Source: Sulfurimicrobium sp963741495
Lineage (GTDB): Bacteria; Pseudomonadota; Gammaproteobacteria; Burkholderiales; Sulfuricellaceae
Direction: 5' to 3'
Assembly (NCBI GenBank): GCA_963741495.1
Contig: CAVUID010000017.1
Coordinates: 1-64,000, forward strand
Length of the DNA: 64,000 bases
Below, piece by piece: positions 37,795-45,776 of this stretch. How positions within the stretch are numbered: position 1 is the stretch's first letter; every line of letters begins with the position of its first letter. Position numbers and translations under genes: made by a program. The notes below the pieces were generated by a model that saw nothing but the letters and a program-made list of their open reading frames with translations, was not told where the DNA came from and ran no database searches.

Positions 37795-37843
37795 AAAAGC
37801 GGTTCATCAGACTTCCGCGTGGATCATGACGGACTTCCATGGA

Positions 37844-37867
37844 CTCCCTCGCCCCCAAGGGGCGAGG
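37844..37867. repeat. Short CCCTCGCCCC hairpin
   Basis: CCCTCGCCCC-CAAG-GGGCGAGGG is a GC-rich inverted repeat 50 bases after the kinase stop. It has no T-run, so it is a weak terminator at best. Confidence 0.5.
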
Positions 37868-37900
37868 GAACTCTCAATACCAGCCTGACCATGAAGAACC

Positions 37901-37937
37901 AAAAAAGCAAAGAGGCTCCCGCGACTGGGGAGCCTCT
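37901..37937 (-). terminator. Terminator of the minus-strand Gly-rich gene
   Basis: On the minus strand AGAGGCTCCCC...GGGAGCCTCT is followed by a T-rich run (complement of AAAAAAGCAA at 37901-37910). It lies 20 bases after the stop codon of the gene at 37958. Confidence 0.8.
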
Positions 37938-37957
37938 TCAACTCAAAAATCTGTTAA

Positions 37958-38257
37958 TTAGCGCCGGCCTCGTCCACCTCCCATGCCACCGCCTTTGCCA
38001 TATTGCCCACCTGATCCGGAGCCGTCGCGTGCCATGGTGCCCTGTCCCTGGGCGCTGCCGCCCTGGCTATGGGAAGCCTGCATTTCGGCGCGCTGCTCGG
38101 GCGTCATGCTTGCCTGCCTCTCGGTGCGATAGGCCTCGCGTTCCTGCTGGGTCATGCGGGAAGGATCCACCGTGACTGTTTCATCTGCAAAACTGACTCC
38201 AGAGGCAGCCAAACCGAAAACCAGTGCCGCGTTGTAAAAAAAGTTTCTGCTGTTCAT
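37958..38257 (-). CDS. Gly-rich small secreted protein with an MTPEQRAEM motif
   Basis: 99 aa, with GGAG 7 bases before the ATG. Signal peptide about 1-24 (MNSRNFFYNAALVFGLAASG, then VSFADE). The middle, SRMTQQEREAYRTERQASMT and PEQRAEMQASHSQ, resembles the motifs of the other Gly-rich proteins here and loosely the LTPEQ motif of CpxP/Spy-like periplasmic proteins. The tail is Gly/Met/Arg-rich (GKGGGMGGGRGRR). A copy of the operator palindrome lies 107 bases upstream, so the OmpR-like regulator probably controls it. Confidence 0.78.
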   Translation of the reverse strand: MNSRNFFYNAALVFGLAASGVSFADETVTVDPSRMTQQEREAYRTERQASMTPEQRAEMQASHSQGGSAQGQGTMARDGSGSGGQYGKGGGMGGGRGRR

Positions 38258-38363
38258 TGTTGACTCCAGTTGATTGGATTATGTTGCCAAGATCAGGTCG
38301 TGTTCCTGATGTGGCCATGATGAATGGCAGGTGTTGCGCAGGCATTTCCTTGCTGCGCATGGT

Positions 38364-38379
38364 TGTAACAGTGTGTTAC
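38364..38379. promoter_or_regulatory. Operator-like palindrome, copy 2
   Basis: TGTAACAGTGTGTTAC, identical to the site at 35697-35712, 107 bases upstream of the Gly-rich gene at 38257. The flanks GCATGG also match, which suggests the whole upstream region is related. Confidence 0.7.
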
Positions 38380-38420
38380 CGCGTTTTCACTGGAGGCCGG
38401 GTTCAGCGCACTCATCGACT

Positions 38421-38523
38421 AATGGGAAAGGAAATCACCCGTAATTGCGGCAAGTTCTACGGCCCAGAAATGGCGGATGCCTGCATCCGGCTGTTCCGCG
38501 AAAAGGGTTTCAGCTTCGAATAA
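38421..38523 (+). other. Short open frame, possible gene remnant
   Basis: A small frame of 33 codons (MGKEITRNCGKFYGPEMADA, then CIRLFREKGFSFE) ends directly before a block of palindromic repeats. It lacks a ribosome site and I recognise no family. It may be the front end of a gene that the repeats interrupted. Confidence 0.25.
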
Positions 38524-38526
38524 ACA

Positions 38527-38547
38527 ACCACCAGCTAAAGCTGGTGG
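38527..38547. repeat. CCACCAGC-TAAA-GCTGGTGG hairpin
   Basis: A perfect 8-bp stem with a TAAA loop. A decayed second copy, CAGCTAAAACTGACCTGCTA and AAGCCGGTGGT, lies at about 38773-38802. Hairpins like this occur at the ends of IS200/IS605-type elements and REP sequences, but no transposase is present here. Confidence 0.6.
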
Positions 38548-38600
38548 GTTTGAATTACGGACTGAAAGTCCGGATACGCGTCGACTGAACGACGCGTCTC

Positions 38601-38719
38601 ATGTAGGTTGGGTTAGGCGCGGTTTTTGCGCCGTAACCCAACAAACCTGAACATCAAGAACAGGTTTTGAAGTTAGGGTTTGTTGGGTTACGCGATAAGG
38701 CCGCCAACCCAACCTACAT
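38601..38719. repeat. Palindromic GTAGGTTGGGTTA element
   Basis: The outer arms ATGTAGGTTGGGTT and AACCCAACCTACAT are inverted, and an inner pair (GCGCCGTAACCCAACAAACC / GGTTTGTTGGGTTACGCG, roughly) lies within. The element is about 120 bases and non-coding. It forms the centre of the 686-base gap 38258-38943. Confidence 0.8.
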
Positions 38720-38815
38720 GGGACTTATGGCGAATTTCTACGCCTTCCTGAATGGTTATAAAGCATCAATTCAGCTAAAACTGACCTGCTAAAGCCGGTG
38801 GTTTTAACCTTGTGA

Positions 38816-38938
38816 TCGACAATCACGACCCCGCAATACCGCCTGATGTATCACGTGAATGATGAATCCCGCCGGCTGACGATTCTCTCCGTAGCCATGC
38901 GAGAGGATGTGCATCAGGAGTTGAAAGGCCGCTTGTAA
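38816..38938 (+). pseudogene. C-terminal remnant of a RelE/ParE-like toxin
   Basis: A frame of about 40 codons without a start reads ITTPQYRLMYHVNDESRRL then TILSVAMREDVHQELKGRL and a stop. The order of strands (YRLMYHV, RLTILSV, then R-E) is that of the end of RelE/ParE family toxins. An in-frame TGA at 38813 ends it upstream. No antitoxin gene is present, so it is a dead fragment. Confidence 0.45.
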
Positions 38939-38943
38939 GCGTT

Positions 38944-39873
38944 TCACAAAACCTGCAGGAATGCGCGTACGCGTCCTTCAAGATCACCCGCCAGGCAATC
39001 GAATTCTGTCACCCCTTCCATCCCCCTCAGCCAGGTCAGTTGCCGCTTGGCCAGCTGACGGGTGGCGATGATACCCAGCTCGCGCATCTCGGCGGCAGTG
39101 CACTCCCCTTGCTGGTATTGCCAGGCCTGGCGATAGCCGACACAGCGCATTGAGGGTAGATCCGGCGTCAGGGCATAGCGCGTCCTGAGAAACGCCAGTT
39201 CTTCCACCAGTCCCTGTTGCAGCATCTCGTCGAAACGCTGCGCGATGCGCGCGTGCAACACTGCGCGGTCGCCTGGCAGCAAGGCCAGCTGGATCAGGCG
39301 ATAAGGTAGTTCGGCCTGCTGCTCTTCCGCCAGCAGGGCTGACATTGGCCGATCGCTCAAGAGACAGACTTCCAGCGCGCGCTGGATGCGCTGCGCATCG
39401 GTGGGTTGCAGGCGTGCCGCTGTCTCCGGATCGAGGCCGGCCAGTTCCCGGTGCAGGGCCGGCCAGCCTTCCTGCCGCGCGCGTTCTTCCAGTTCGGCAC
39501 GCAGTGCCGGGTCGGCCTGCGGCAAGTCGTTCAGCCCCTCGCGCAGCGCCTTGAAATACAGCATGGTGCCGCCCACCAGCAGGGGGATATGGCCGCGCGC
39601 CGTGATCTCTCCCATCAGACGCAGGGCATCATGACGGAATTGCGCCGCCGAATAGCTTTGCGTGGGGTCGATGATATCGATGAGGTGATGCGGCGCCACG
39701 GCGAGCGTGGCGGCATCGGGCTTGGCAGTGCCAATGTTCATGTCGCGATACACCAGCGCCGAATCCACGCTGATGATTTCCACCGGCAGATGCTGTACCA
39801 GCTCCACCGCCACGCCGGTCTTGCCGCTGGCAGTGGGGCCCATGAGGAATATGGCGGGGGGGAGCGAATTCAT
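38944..39873 (-). CDS. miaA: tRNA dimethylallyltransferase
   Basis: 309 aa. It adds a dimethylallyl group to A37 of tRNAs that read codons starting with U. The P-loop is FLMGPTASGKT. Further family motifs are ISVDSALVYRDMNIGTAKP, HHLIDIIDPTQSYSAAQF, LVGGTMLYFKAL, DAQRIQRALEVC and RCVGYRQAWQY. It lies upstream of nothing on its strand here; a palindromic repeat separates it from mutL. miaA next to mutL is a common arrangement in proteobacteria. Confidence 0.96.
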   Translation of the reverse strand: MNSLPPAIFLMGPTASGKTGVAVELVQHLPVEIISVDSALVYRDMNIGTAKPDAATLAVAPHHLIDIIDPTQSYSAAQFRHDALRLMGEITARGHIPLLVGGTMLYFKALREGLNDLPQADPALRAELEERARQEGWPALHRELAGLDPETAARLQPTDAQRIQRALEVCLLSDRPMSALLAEEQQAELPYRLIQLALLPGDRAVLHARIAQRFDEMLQQGLVEELAFLRTRYALTPDLPSMRCVGYRQAWQYQQGECTAAEMRELGIIATRQLAKRQLTWLRGMEGVTEFDCLAGDLEGRVRAFLQVL

Positions 39874-39885
39874 CTAAAACCTAAG

Positions 39886-40012
39886 TTCGATAACCACGGA
39901 GGGCACGGAGAACACGGAGAAAGGCAGTTAATAGCCATTTATGGATTCGCGAATGCCAAATATCGTGAATTCATGGTTTTTACTCCGTGTGCTCCGTGAA
40001 CTCCGTGATTAA
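39886..40012. repeat. Palindromic CCACGGAG element, copy 2
   Basis: Starts TTCGATAACCACGGAGGGCA and ends CTCCGTGAACTCCGTGATTA. It fills the 154-base gap between miaA and mutL. Confidence 0.85.
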
Positions 40013-40027
40013 ATGATTTTTCAAAAC

Positions 40028-41786
40028 TCACTTGCCGCGCATGAACAGCTGGTCCAGCTCCTGCATGGAGATTTCGCGCCAGGTGGGGCGGCCATGGTTG
40101 CACTGGTCGGCGCGCTCGGTGGCTTCCATCTCGCGCAGCAGAGCATTCATTTCCGGCACGGTGAGCCTGCGGTTGGCGCGCACCGAAGCATGGCAGGCCA
40201 TGGTCGCCAGCAGCTCGTTGCGGCGCTCGGTCACCACCCGGCTGGCGCCGTATTCGCGAACTTCCTTCAGCACGTCGCGCGCCAGCAGCACCGGGTCGGA
40301 ATCCTGCAACAAAACCGGCACCGCGCGCACCGCCAGCGTGGTGGGCGAAAGCACGGCCAGCTCGAAACCCAGTTCGTTCAATGCAGCGCGGCTTTCCTCG
40401 GCGGCGGCCACTTCGAGCTGCGTGGCGTGGAAGGACACCGGGATCAGCAGCGGCTGCGCGCTCATGGCATGCTGCTCCATCGCCACTTTGAGGCGCTCGT
40501 AGGTCACCCGCTCGTGGGCCGCATGCATGTCCACGATGATCAGGCCGCGCACACTCTGAGAAAGGATATACACGCCATGCAGCTGGGCCATGGCATAGCC
40601 CAGCGGCGGCACTTCCGGCTCGGGCTGTGCTTCGGGCGCCCCAAATGCCGGCTCGGGGCGCGCGATCTGGCCGAACAGGCTCTGGTAGAGGTTGCTGCGC
40701 TCCTCCACGCCCAGCGGCATGCGCGTCTGGGTGGCATAGGTGGGCAGCGGCGCATACGTCGTTGCTGGCATTTGAGGCTGCTCGGCCTGACGCGTGGCGA
40801 TGGGCGCCGCCAGTGCTTTATTCAGCGCGTGATAGATCAGCTGATGCACCGCGCGGGATTCGCGGAAACGCACCTCGGTCTTGCTGGGATGGACGTTGAC
40901 ATCCACCATCTCCGGCTCCAGCTCGATGAACAGCACAAAAGCCGGGTGGCGGTCGTGGTGCAGGATGTCCTTGTAGGCTTCGCGGATGGCGTGCGAGATC
41001 AGCTTGTCGCGCACGAAACGGCCATTGACGTAGACGTACTGCGCATCGCGGCTGCCGCGGGTAAAGCCTGGCAGCCCCGCCATGCCGTGCAGGCGCAAAC
41101 CGCCCGCGCCCTCGTCCAGCTGCACCGAGGCCGCCGCGAATTCCTCGCCCAGCACCGCCGCTGCGCGCTGCACCAGCCGGGCGGGCGGCAACTGCCAGAT
41201 CTTGCGCCCGTTATGCTGCAGGCCGAAAGCCACGTCGGAACGGCTGATGGCCATGCGGCGCAGCGCTTCCTCGCAGTGCGCGTATTCGGTCGCCTCGGTC
41301 TTGAGGAATTTGCGCCGCGCCGGGGTATTGAAATAGATGTCCTGCATTTCCACCACCGTCCCGGCTTCCAGCGCCGCCGGCTGCAGACCGGAAAGATCGC
41401 CGCCCGGCAGCCTCCATGCGCCAGGCATGGCGTTCGCCCTGCCTGCGGCTGGTGAGCGCCAGGCGCGAAATCGCCGCGATGCTGGCCAGCGCCTCGCCGC
41501 GAAACCCCAGGCTACGCACGCTTTCCAGATCATCGAGACTGGCGATCTTGCTGGTGGCATGGCGCGACAGTGCCAGATGCAGCTCGTCGCGCGTGATGCC
41601 GGCGCCGTTATCCGCCACGCGCAGGGATTTCACCCCGCCCTGCTGCAGTTGCACCGAAATCTCGCCGCTGCCCGCATCCAGGCTGTTTTCCAGCAGCTCT
41701 TTCAAGGCCGAGGCCGGGCGCTCGACCACCTCGCCAGCGGCGATCTGGTTGATGAGAAGATCGGATAGAAGATGGATGGATGACAT
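40028..41786 (-). CDS. mutL: DNA mismatch repair protein MutL, one frameshift
   Basis: Two overlapping frames make one protein. The N-terminal ATPase frame starts at the Met at 41786 (MSSIHLLSDLLINQIAAGEV, then ELLENSLDAG, VADNGAGI and GFRGEALASIAAISR). The second frame continues with VVEMQDIYFNTPARRKFLKT. One extra base in the CCC run at 41403-41405 (reading GCCGGGCGG for GCCGGCGG on the coding strand) explains the break; removing it gives 585 aa, a normal length. The C-terminal domain has DMHAAHERVTYE, the D-x-HA-x2-E-x4-E endonuclease motif found in MutL of organisms without MutH. If the frameshift is real, the cell lacks mismatch repair. Confidence 0.9.
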
Positions 41787-41944
41787 AAGGAATGCATTTT
41801 CCCACAAAACACAGCAAGCGCCGAACGCCGGCCAGGATGAATTGTCGAAAACTTCAAAGATGACATTTGCAGTGAAATTCAGAAAACCCGGTCAGCGGAC
41901 TGGGATTGACCTTTAGAAACCACAAATACGAAAGGAGCATCATC

Positions 41945-42454
41945 ATGCTGGATTCATTGAAACAGGCCGGAAAAACCATTGGCCGCGAAATCAACCGGGC
42001 GTGGGAAAATCTGTCCGAAGGCTGGCGCGAATTACTCAGCCGCAGCAGCGATTCGCTCACCCACTTTTCTCGCAATAAAGACGAAGAGCAGCAAGAGCAC
42101 GGCGGTGCGCTCGCTACCTTCCCGCGCTGGAGCCTGTTGGCGGGCGAAGTGGAGGAAACGGAAAAAGAACTGATCGTGCGCGTGGAGGTTCCGGGCATGG
42201 ACAAAGACGACTGCCGCATCACCATCGAAGGCAACATGCTTTACCTGAGCGGCGAAAAGCGCTTTGAGCGCGAGACGCATGAAAGCACCTATCATGTCAT
42301 GGAACGCGCCTATGGCTCATTCCAGCGCGCCATCCCCCTGCCCGGCAATGTGGACATCGACCAGGCGGAAGCCAGTTACAAGAACGGCGTGCTGACGGTT
42401 CGATTGCCCAAGGTCGGCAACGTCACGCAAGGGAAATCCATTACCATCAGCTGA
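41945..42454 (+). CDS. Hsp20-family small heat-shock protein
   Basis: 169 aa. AAGGAG lies 9 bases before the ATG at 41945, so this start is preferred over the frame opening at 41906. The alpha-crystallin domain runs from about residue 65 to the end (LIVRVEVPGMDKDDCRITIE, then YGSFQRAIPLPGNVDIDQAE, ASYKNGVLTVRLPK). The last residues KSITIS stand where the I-x-I/V oligomerisation motif is expected. The N-terminal helix (GREINRAWENLSEGWRELLS) is longer than usual. It holds unfolding proteins in an ATP-independent way. Confidence 0.93.
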   Translation: MLDSLKQAGKTIGREINRAWENLSEGWRELLSRSSDSLTHFSRNKDEEQQEHGGALATFPRWSLLAGEVEETEKELIVRVEVPGMDKDDCRITIEGNMLYLSGEKRFERETHESTYHVMERAYGSFQRAIPLPGNVDIDQAEASYKNGVLTVRLPKVGNVTQGKSITIS

Positions 42455-42511
42455 AATACGGGGGGAACTAGCGTTGTGCTTTTGAATTATTGGAACTTAT
42501 TCGCTGAGCCT

Positions 42512-42592
42512 GGTAGGTCGGCCTGAAGACCGACCTGCTACACCAGATTCCACGCGGCGATAAGTTCCAAACAGAATGAAACACTACACTAG
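42512..42592. repeat. 80-base intergenic repeat, second copy
   Basis: GTCGGCCTGAAGACCGACCT, ACCAGATTCCACGCGGCGAT and AAGTTCCAAACAGAATGAA match the reverse complement of 19743-19823. The preceding ATTCGCTGAGCCTGG also matches the reverse complement of the region at about 19974-19988, which includes the end of the outer-membrane protein gene. Confidence 0.8.
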
Positions 42593-42616
42593 GGAACCTC
42601 TGATCAAGTGCGCGAG

Positions 42617-42695
42617 GTCATTGCGAGCGTAGCGAAGCAATCTTGTTTTTCAACAACTTGAGAGATTGCTTCGTCACTTCGTTCCTCGCAATGAC
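42617..42695. repeat. Palindromic GCGAAGCAATC element, copy 2
   Basis: GTCATTGCGAGCGTAGCGAA ... TCGTTCCTCGCAATGAC forms a long hairpin with a loop around CAACAACTTG. With the repeat before it, it fills the 297-base gap after the Hsp20 gene. Confidence 0.88.
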
Positions 42696-42751
42696 AACTT
42701 ATTCAGAGGCTCCCTAGAGGCTGTGCGGCACGGATAGTGCCGTGCAAAAAT

Positions 42752-42982
42752 TCAGGTCCCTCCGCCGCAATCGTAAACCCCCATGCTGGAGCGCTCGAGC
42801 TCCTGTTCATAAGTGTAGTGCTGTTCGCTGGCAGCCAGCTCGGCAGCAGACCGGCCGGTGCGCCCGTCTAGAATCAATAGCTCCCTGATCACCGCGTTGG
42901 CGTCACTGATGGGAGGCACCATGAGTAACATCAGCCGGTCGTAGAGGTCTTGGTCGATATTGATCTGGATTTGGTCGCTCAT
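42752..42982 (-). CDS. Small hypothetical protein, possible ribbon-helix-helix
   Basis: 76 aa from the ATG at 42982, which has CAGGAGA 6-8 bases upstream; the frame itself opens further up at 43105 without such a site. The start QIQINIDQDLYDRLMLLM, then DANAVIRELLILDGR, has the strand-helix-helix pattern of small ribbon-helix-helix DNA-binding proteins. No toxin gene lies beside it. The end contains a DCGGGT tail. The function is unknown. Confidence 0.6.
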   Translation of the reverse strand: MSDQIQINIDQDLYDRLMLLMVPPISDANAVIRELLILDGRTGRSAAELAASEQHYTYEQELERSSMGVYDCGGGT

Positions 42983-43103
42983 GTCAGTCTCCTGTTGCTG
43001 TGTTTGATAGTTCCAAATTACACGCCAGGAGTGGATAGACCTATGAGGGATTGACTGTATTTTTCTTTGGCAAAGTAGGTAAGAAGCTGCGCTTGGCGGC
43101 CGC

Positions 43104-43131
43104 AAAAAAAGGCGCCGCAGCGCCTTTTTTT
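43104..43131 (-). terminator. Bidirectional terminator after infA
   Basis: AAAAAAAGGCGC-CGCA-GCGCCTTTTTTT is a hairpin with A and T runs on either side, 30 bases after the infA stop on the minus strand. Confidence 0.88.
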
Positions 43132-43160
43132 AGTTGCTCACTGCTGAGCACCGCCGATGC

Positions 43161-43418
43161 TCAGAAAGCGCGGCGCCGGGGAGTCGCCGCAGGGCGTCCC
43201 TCAATGTGACGGAAAGTAATCCGTCCATTGCTGATATCGTAAGGCGACAGTTCGATGGTGATCTTGTCGCCTGCAATAATACGAATATGGTTCTTGCGCA
43301 TCTTGCCAGCCGTATAGGCGACCAGCTTGTGGCCGTTTTCAAGCGTAACGCGAAAACGCGAATCAGGCAGAACTTCGTCTACCACGCCATTCATTTCAAT
43401 GAGTTCTTCTTTCGCCAA
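43161..43418 (-). CDS. infA: Translation initiation factor IF-1
   Basis: 85 aa with the S1/OB-fold of IF-1 throughout: MAKEELIEMNGVVDEVLPDS, RFRVTLENGHKLVAYTAGKM, IRIIAGDKITIELSPYD. IF-1 binds the ribosomal A site during initiation. The C-terminal tail (RPAATPRRRAF) is longer and more basic than in E. coli, as is common for the second IF-1 copy of betaproteobacteria, which is often close to cold-shock genes. A main copy may be with the ribosomal protein operon elsewhere. Confidence 0.95.
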   Translation of the reverse strand: MAKEELIEMNGVVDEVLPDSRFRVTLENGHKLVAYTAGKMRKNHIRIIAGDKITIELSPYDISNGRITFRHIEGRPAATPRRRAF

Positions 43419-43443
43419 TGGTTTGTCTCCAGAGAAAAATCGG

Positions 43444-43468
43444 AAAAGCCCGGCAATACCGGGCTTTT
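43444..43468 (-). terminator. Bidirectional terminator between infA and the cold-shock gene
   Basis: AAAAGCCCGG-CAATA-CCGGGCTTTT lies 38 bases after the cold-shock gene stop on the minus strand. It lies between the two genes and would reduce read-through. Confidence 0.8.
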
Positions 43469-43505
43469 CCGGTGAGATTGATCTCTCAATCCCAAGAGCG
43501 CTGTG

Positions 43506-43712
43506 TTATTCAGCAGCGCGAATATTTGAGGCTTGTGGGCCTTTTGGGCCGGTCGTGGCATCGAAGCTCACGCGCTGATTTTCCTGCAGGGTTTTGAAGC
43601 CGTCACCCTGGATTGCGGAAAAATGCACGAAAAGATCGTCACCACCACCATCGGGGGTCACAAAGCCAAAGCCTTTTGCATCGTTGAACCATTTGACAGT
43701 ACCTGTTGCCAT
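43506..43712 (-). CDS. Cold-shock protein, CspA family
   Basis: 68 aa, the full cold-shock domain. The RNA-binding motifs RNP1 (KGFGFVTP) and RNP2 (LFVHFSAI) are intact, and the start MATGTVKWFNDAKGFGFVTP is typical. It is an RNA chaperone. The 296 bases upstream to the next gene contain a potentially structured leader (GGGAATGCCC at 43746, CCTGAGAATTCAGGG at 43801), which fits the long untranslated leaders of csp genes, but no specific element is recognised. Confidence 0.95.
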   Translation of the reverse strand: MATGTVKWFNDAKGFGFVTPDGGGDDLFVHFSAIQGDGFKTLQENQRVSFDATTGPKGPQASNIRAAE

Positions 43713-44008
43713 GTCTTGATATCCTTAATAAACGTAAAAATAAAAGGGGAATGCCCTTGAAGGCGAAGACCAAGACAGCGGGATGATGAAGGAAGAAATA
43801 CCTGAGAATTCAGGGCACTGAATCAAACAACAACGACACGACTTGAAGATCGCAGTCGCATACTATGCGCCTATTCCACAAGATATGCAAATATAAAAGT
43901 TGACCGGCCAAAATCGCCCGACCGTAAAACAGGGTGTTCGGATTTGCGTTTAAGGCAGATGTCATCAAGAATAGCGTTCAGTTCATACAACACCCCAAGG
44001 AGCTCCTG

Positions 44009-44836
44009 ATGGCAGGCCAGGCTGAAATTATCAACATGGCGCTATTCTGCGATTTCGAGAATATTGCGCTGGGCGTCCGCGATGCCAAGTATGCACAATT
44101 CGACATCAAAAAAGTGCAGGAGCGCTTGCTGCTCAAAGGCAGCATCGTGGTCAAGAAAGCCTATTGCGACTGGGATCGCTACAAGGAATTCAAGGCCCCC
44201 ATGCACGAAGCGGCCTTCGAGCTGATTGAAATCCCCCATGTGCGCCAGTCAGGCAAAAACTCGGCCGATATCCGCATGGTTGTTGACGCGCTCGATCTTT
44301 GCTATACCAAAGCCCACGTGGACACTTTTGTCATCATCAGTGGCGATTCGGACTTCTCGCCGCTGGTATCCAAGCTGCGTGAAAACAACAAACATGTAAT
44401 CGGCATCGGCGTAAAGGATTCGACCTCGGACCTGTTGAGCGCCAATTGCGACGAATTTATTTTCTACGACGACCTGGTGCGCGAGCAGGAAAGCAAAAAG
44501 AAAAAGAGTGCCAGCAAGACCCCGGCCAAATCAGCTGCGGGAAAGACAAAGCCCACTGAAGAGAAACGGGAGGAAAACAAGCGCCAGGAAGCGCTGGATT
44601 TCCTGGTTGAAACGGTGGAAGGACTGATCTCGGAACGCGGTTCGGATGAAAAAATCTGGGGATCGCTGGTCAAGACCACCATGCAGCGCCGCAGGCCCGG
44701 CTTTACCGAATCATTCTATGGCTTCCGCTCATTCAAGGATCTGGTTGAGGGCGCGCAAAAGCAGGGGCTTCTCGTGCTGATGCGCGACGAGAAATCCGGC
44801 CAGTACACTATCCGCCTCCCGGAGACGGAGGCATGA
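44009..44836 (+). CDS. NYN-domain (PIN-like) RNase with a C-terminal OST-HTH-like domain
   Basis: 275 aa from the ATG at 44009, which has AAGGAG 6 bases upstream; the frame opens at 43934. The N-terminal NYN/LabA-type domain has the acidic residues of PIN-like nucleases: ALFCDFENI, SADIRMVVDALDLCY and VIISGDSDFSPLVSKL. A Lys/Glu-rich linker (about 160-195) leads to a C-terminal domain (RQEALDFLVETVEGLISERG, GFTESFYGFRSFKDLVEGAQ) that resembles OST-HTH/LOTUS RNA-binding modules. The family probably cleaves or binds RNA, but no substrate is known here. It stands alone. Confidence 0.85.
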   Translation: MAGQAEIINMALFCDFENIALGVRDAKYAQFDIKKVQERLLLKGSIVVKKAYCDWDRYKEFKAPMHEAAFELIEIPHVRQSGKNSADIRMVVDALDLCYTKAHVDTFVIISGDSDFSPLVSKLRENNKHVIGIGVKDSTSDLLSANCDEFIFYDDLVREQESKKKKSASKTPAKSAAGKTKPTEEKREENKRQEALDFLVETVEGLISERGSDEKIWGSLVKTTMQRRRPGFTESFYGFRSFKDLVEGAQKQGLLVLMRDEKSGQYTIRLPETEA

Positions 44837-45054
44837 ATGCTTGCGCAAAGCCTTCATTTTATTGTCCGGGTGCAAGATGCTTGCCAATAAATCCAGCCCC
44901 TTGAATCCGGACAAAATAATTCATTCCGGGCACGCATTCGCACCTGAATACAAATTAAAATCTGACTCAGATCAATTTTTTGGCCGGGGTGGATTTTCAT
45001 CAAAAACTGGCCGCAAGCCGATTTAATTCCCTCAACGAACCAGGGGCGCGTTTC

Positions 45055-45756
45055 ATGACAAGTTCACCCCCCGCTTTTTCAGACAATCAGCGCCCCACGC
45101 CCCGCCTGAAACTTGAGCGGGCACTGGTGGTGGATGATGTCGAGCTTAACCGGGAAATGTTCAGGATGCATCTGGCGTGCGCCGCTCAACATATCGATGA
45201 AGCGGCGGATGGATTGGCCGCATTGGATCTGTTCAAACAGCACCGCTACGATGTCGTGCTGCTGGACATTGAAATGCCCGGACTCGATGGCTACGACACC
45301 ATGGCCGAGATGCGCAAATGGGAACGGGAGCAGCAACTGCCCGGCACGCCGATTCTGGCCGTCACCTCCAGCGACTTTCCCGGGGACAGGCAACGCATTC
45401 TGGATGCCGGCGCCAGTGCTTATCTGGCAAAACCGCTGAAACAAAAAGACCTGATGAAGGCATTGCAACTGCTTCAACCTGCCGAGCCGGCGCCACACCC
45501 CCTGGCAAACCTGTTTCCAAAAATGTTTGCCTATGCCGACACCATGATAAATGAACTGGAAATAGCTGACGAACCCGAAGCGGTTTCAAAAAAACTGCAT
45601 CAATTGCGCGGCATGATGGCTGTTTATGGCTATGAGGATTTTGCACAGCGCGTGAAGCAAATTCACACGACGATGCAACGAGAAGGAATACCGAAAAAAC
45701 GGGTGTTTGATCAGTTGCGCAAAGAACTGAACGACCTGAAAATCGCCTCCACCTGA
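45055..45756 (+). CDS. Response regulator with C-terminal HPt-like domain
   Basis: 233 aa from the ATG at 45055 (AGGGG upstream; the frame opens at 44980). The receiver has the acidic pair VVDDVELNREM, phospho-Asp in VVLLDIEMPGLDGYDTM, Thr in AVTSSD and Lys in AYLAKPLKQKDL. The last 75 residues are helical, with HQLRGMMAVYGYEDFAQRV, close to the HPt motif H-x-LKG-x-x. It has no DNA-binding domain, so it works by phospho-transfer or protein contact. It precedes the TonB receptor/YfiR/hybrid-kinase block, separated by a palindromic repeat. Confidence 0.82.
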   Translation: MTSSPPAFSDNQRPTPRLKLERALVVDDVELNREMFRMHLACAAQHIDEAADGLAALDLFKQHRYDVVLLDIEMPGLDGYDTMAEMRKWEREQQLPGTPILAVTSSDFPGDRQRILDAGASAYLAKPLKQKDLMKALQLLQPAEPAPHPLANLFPKMFAYADTMINELEIADEPEAVSKKLHQLRGMMAVYGYEDFAQRVKQIHTTMQREGIPKKRVFDQLRKELNDLKIAST

Positions 45757-45776
45757 CACGTTCGGCGGCCATGGGA

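Noticed and set aside
38527..38802. Complete IS200/IS605 element
   Set aside because: Only short hairpins are present; there is no room for or trace of a transposase gene.
40013..41455. 480-codon plus-strand open frame
   Set aside because: It is antisense to mutL, which has clear motifs; the composition (His/Arg/Gln-rich) is that of a shadow frame.
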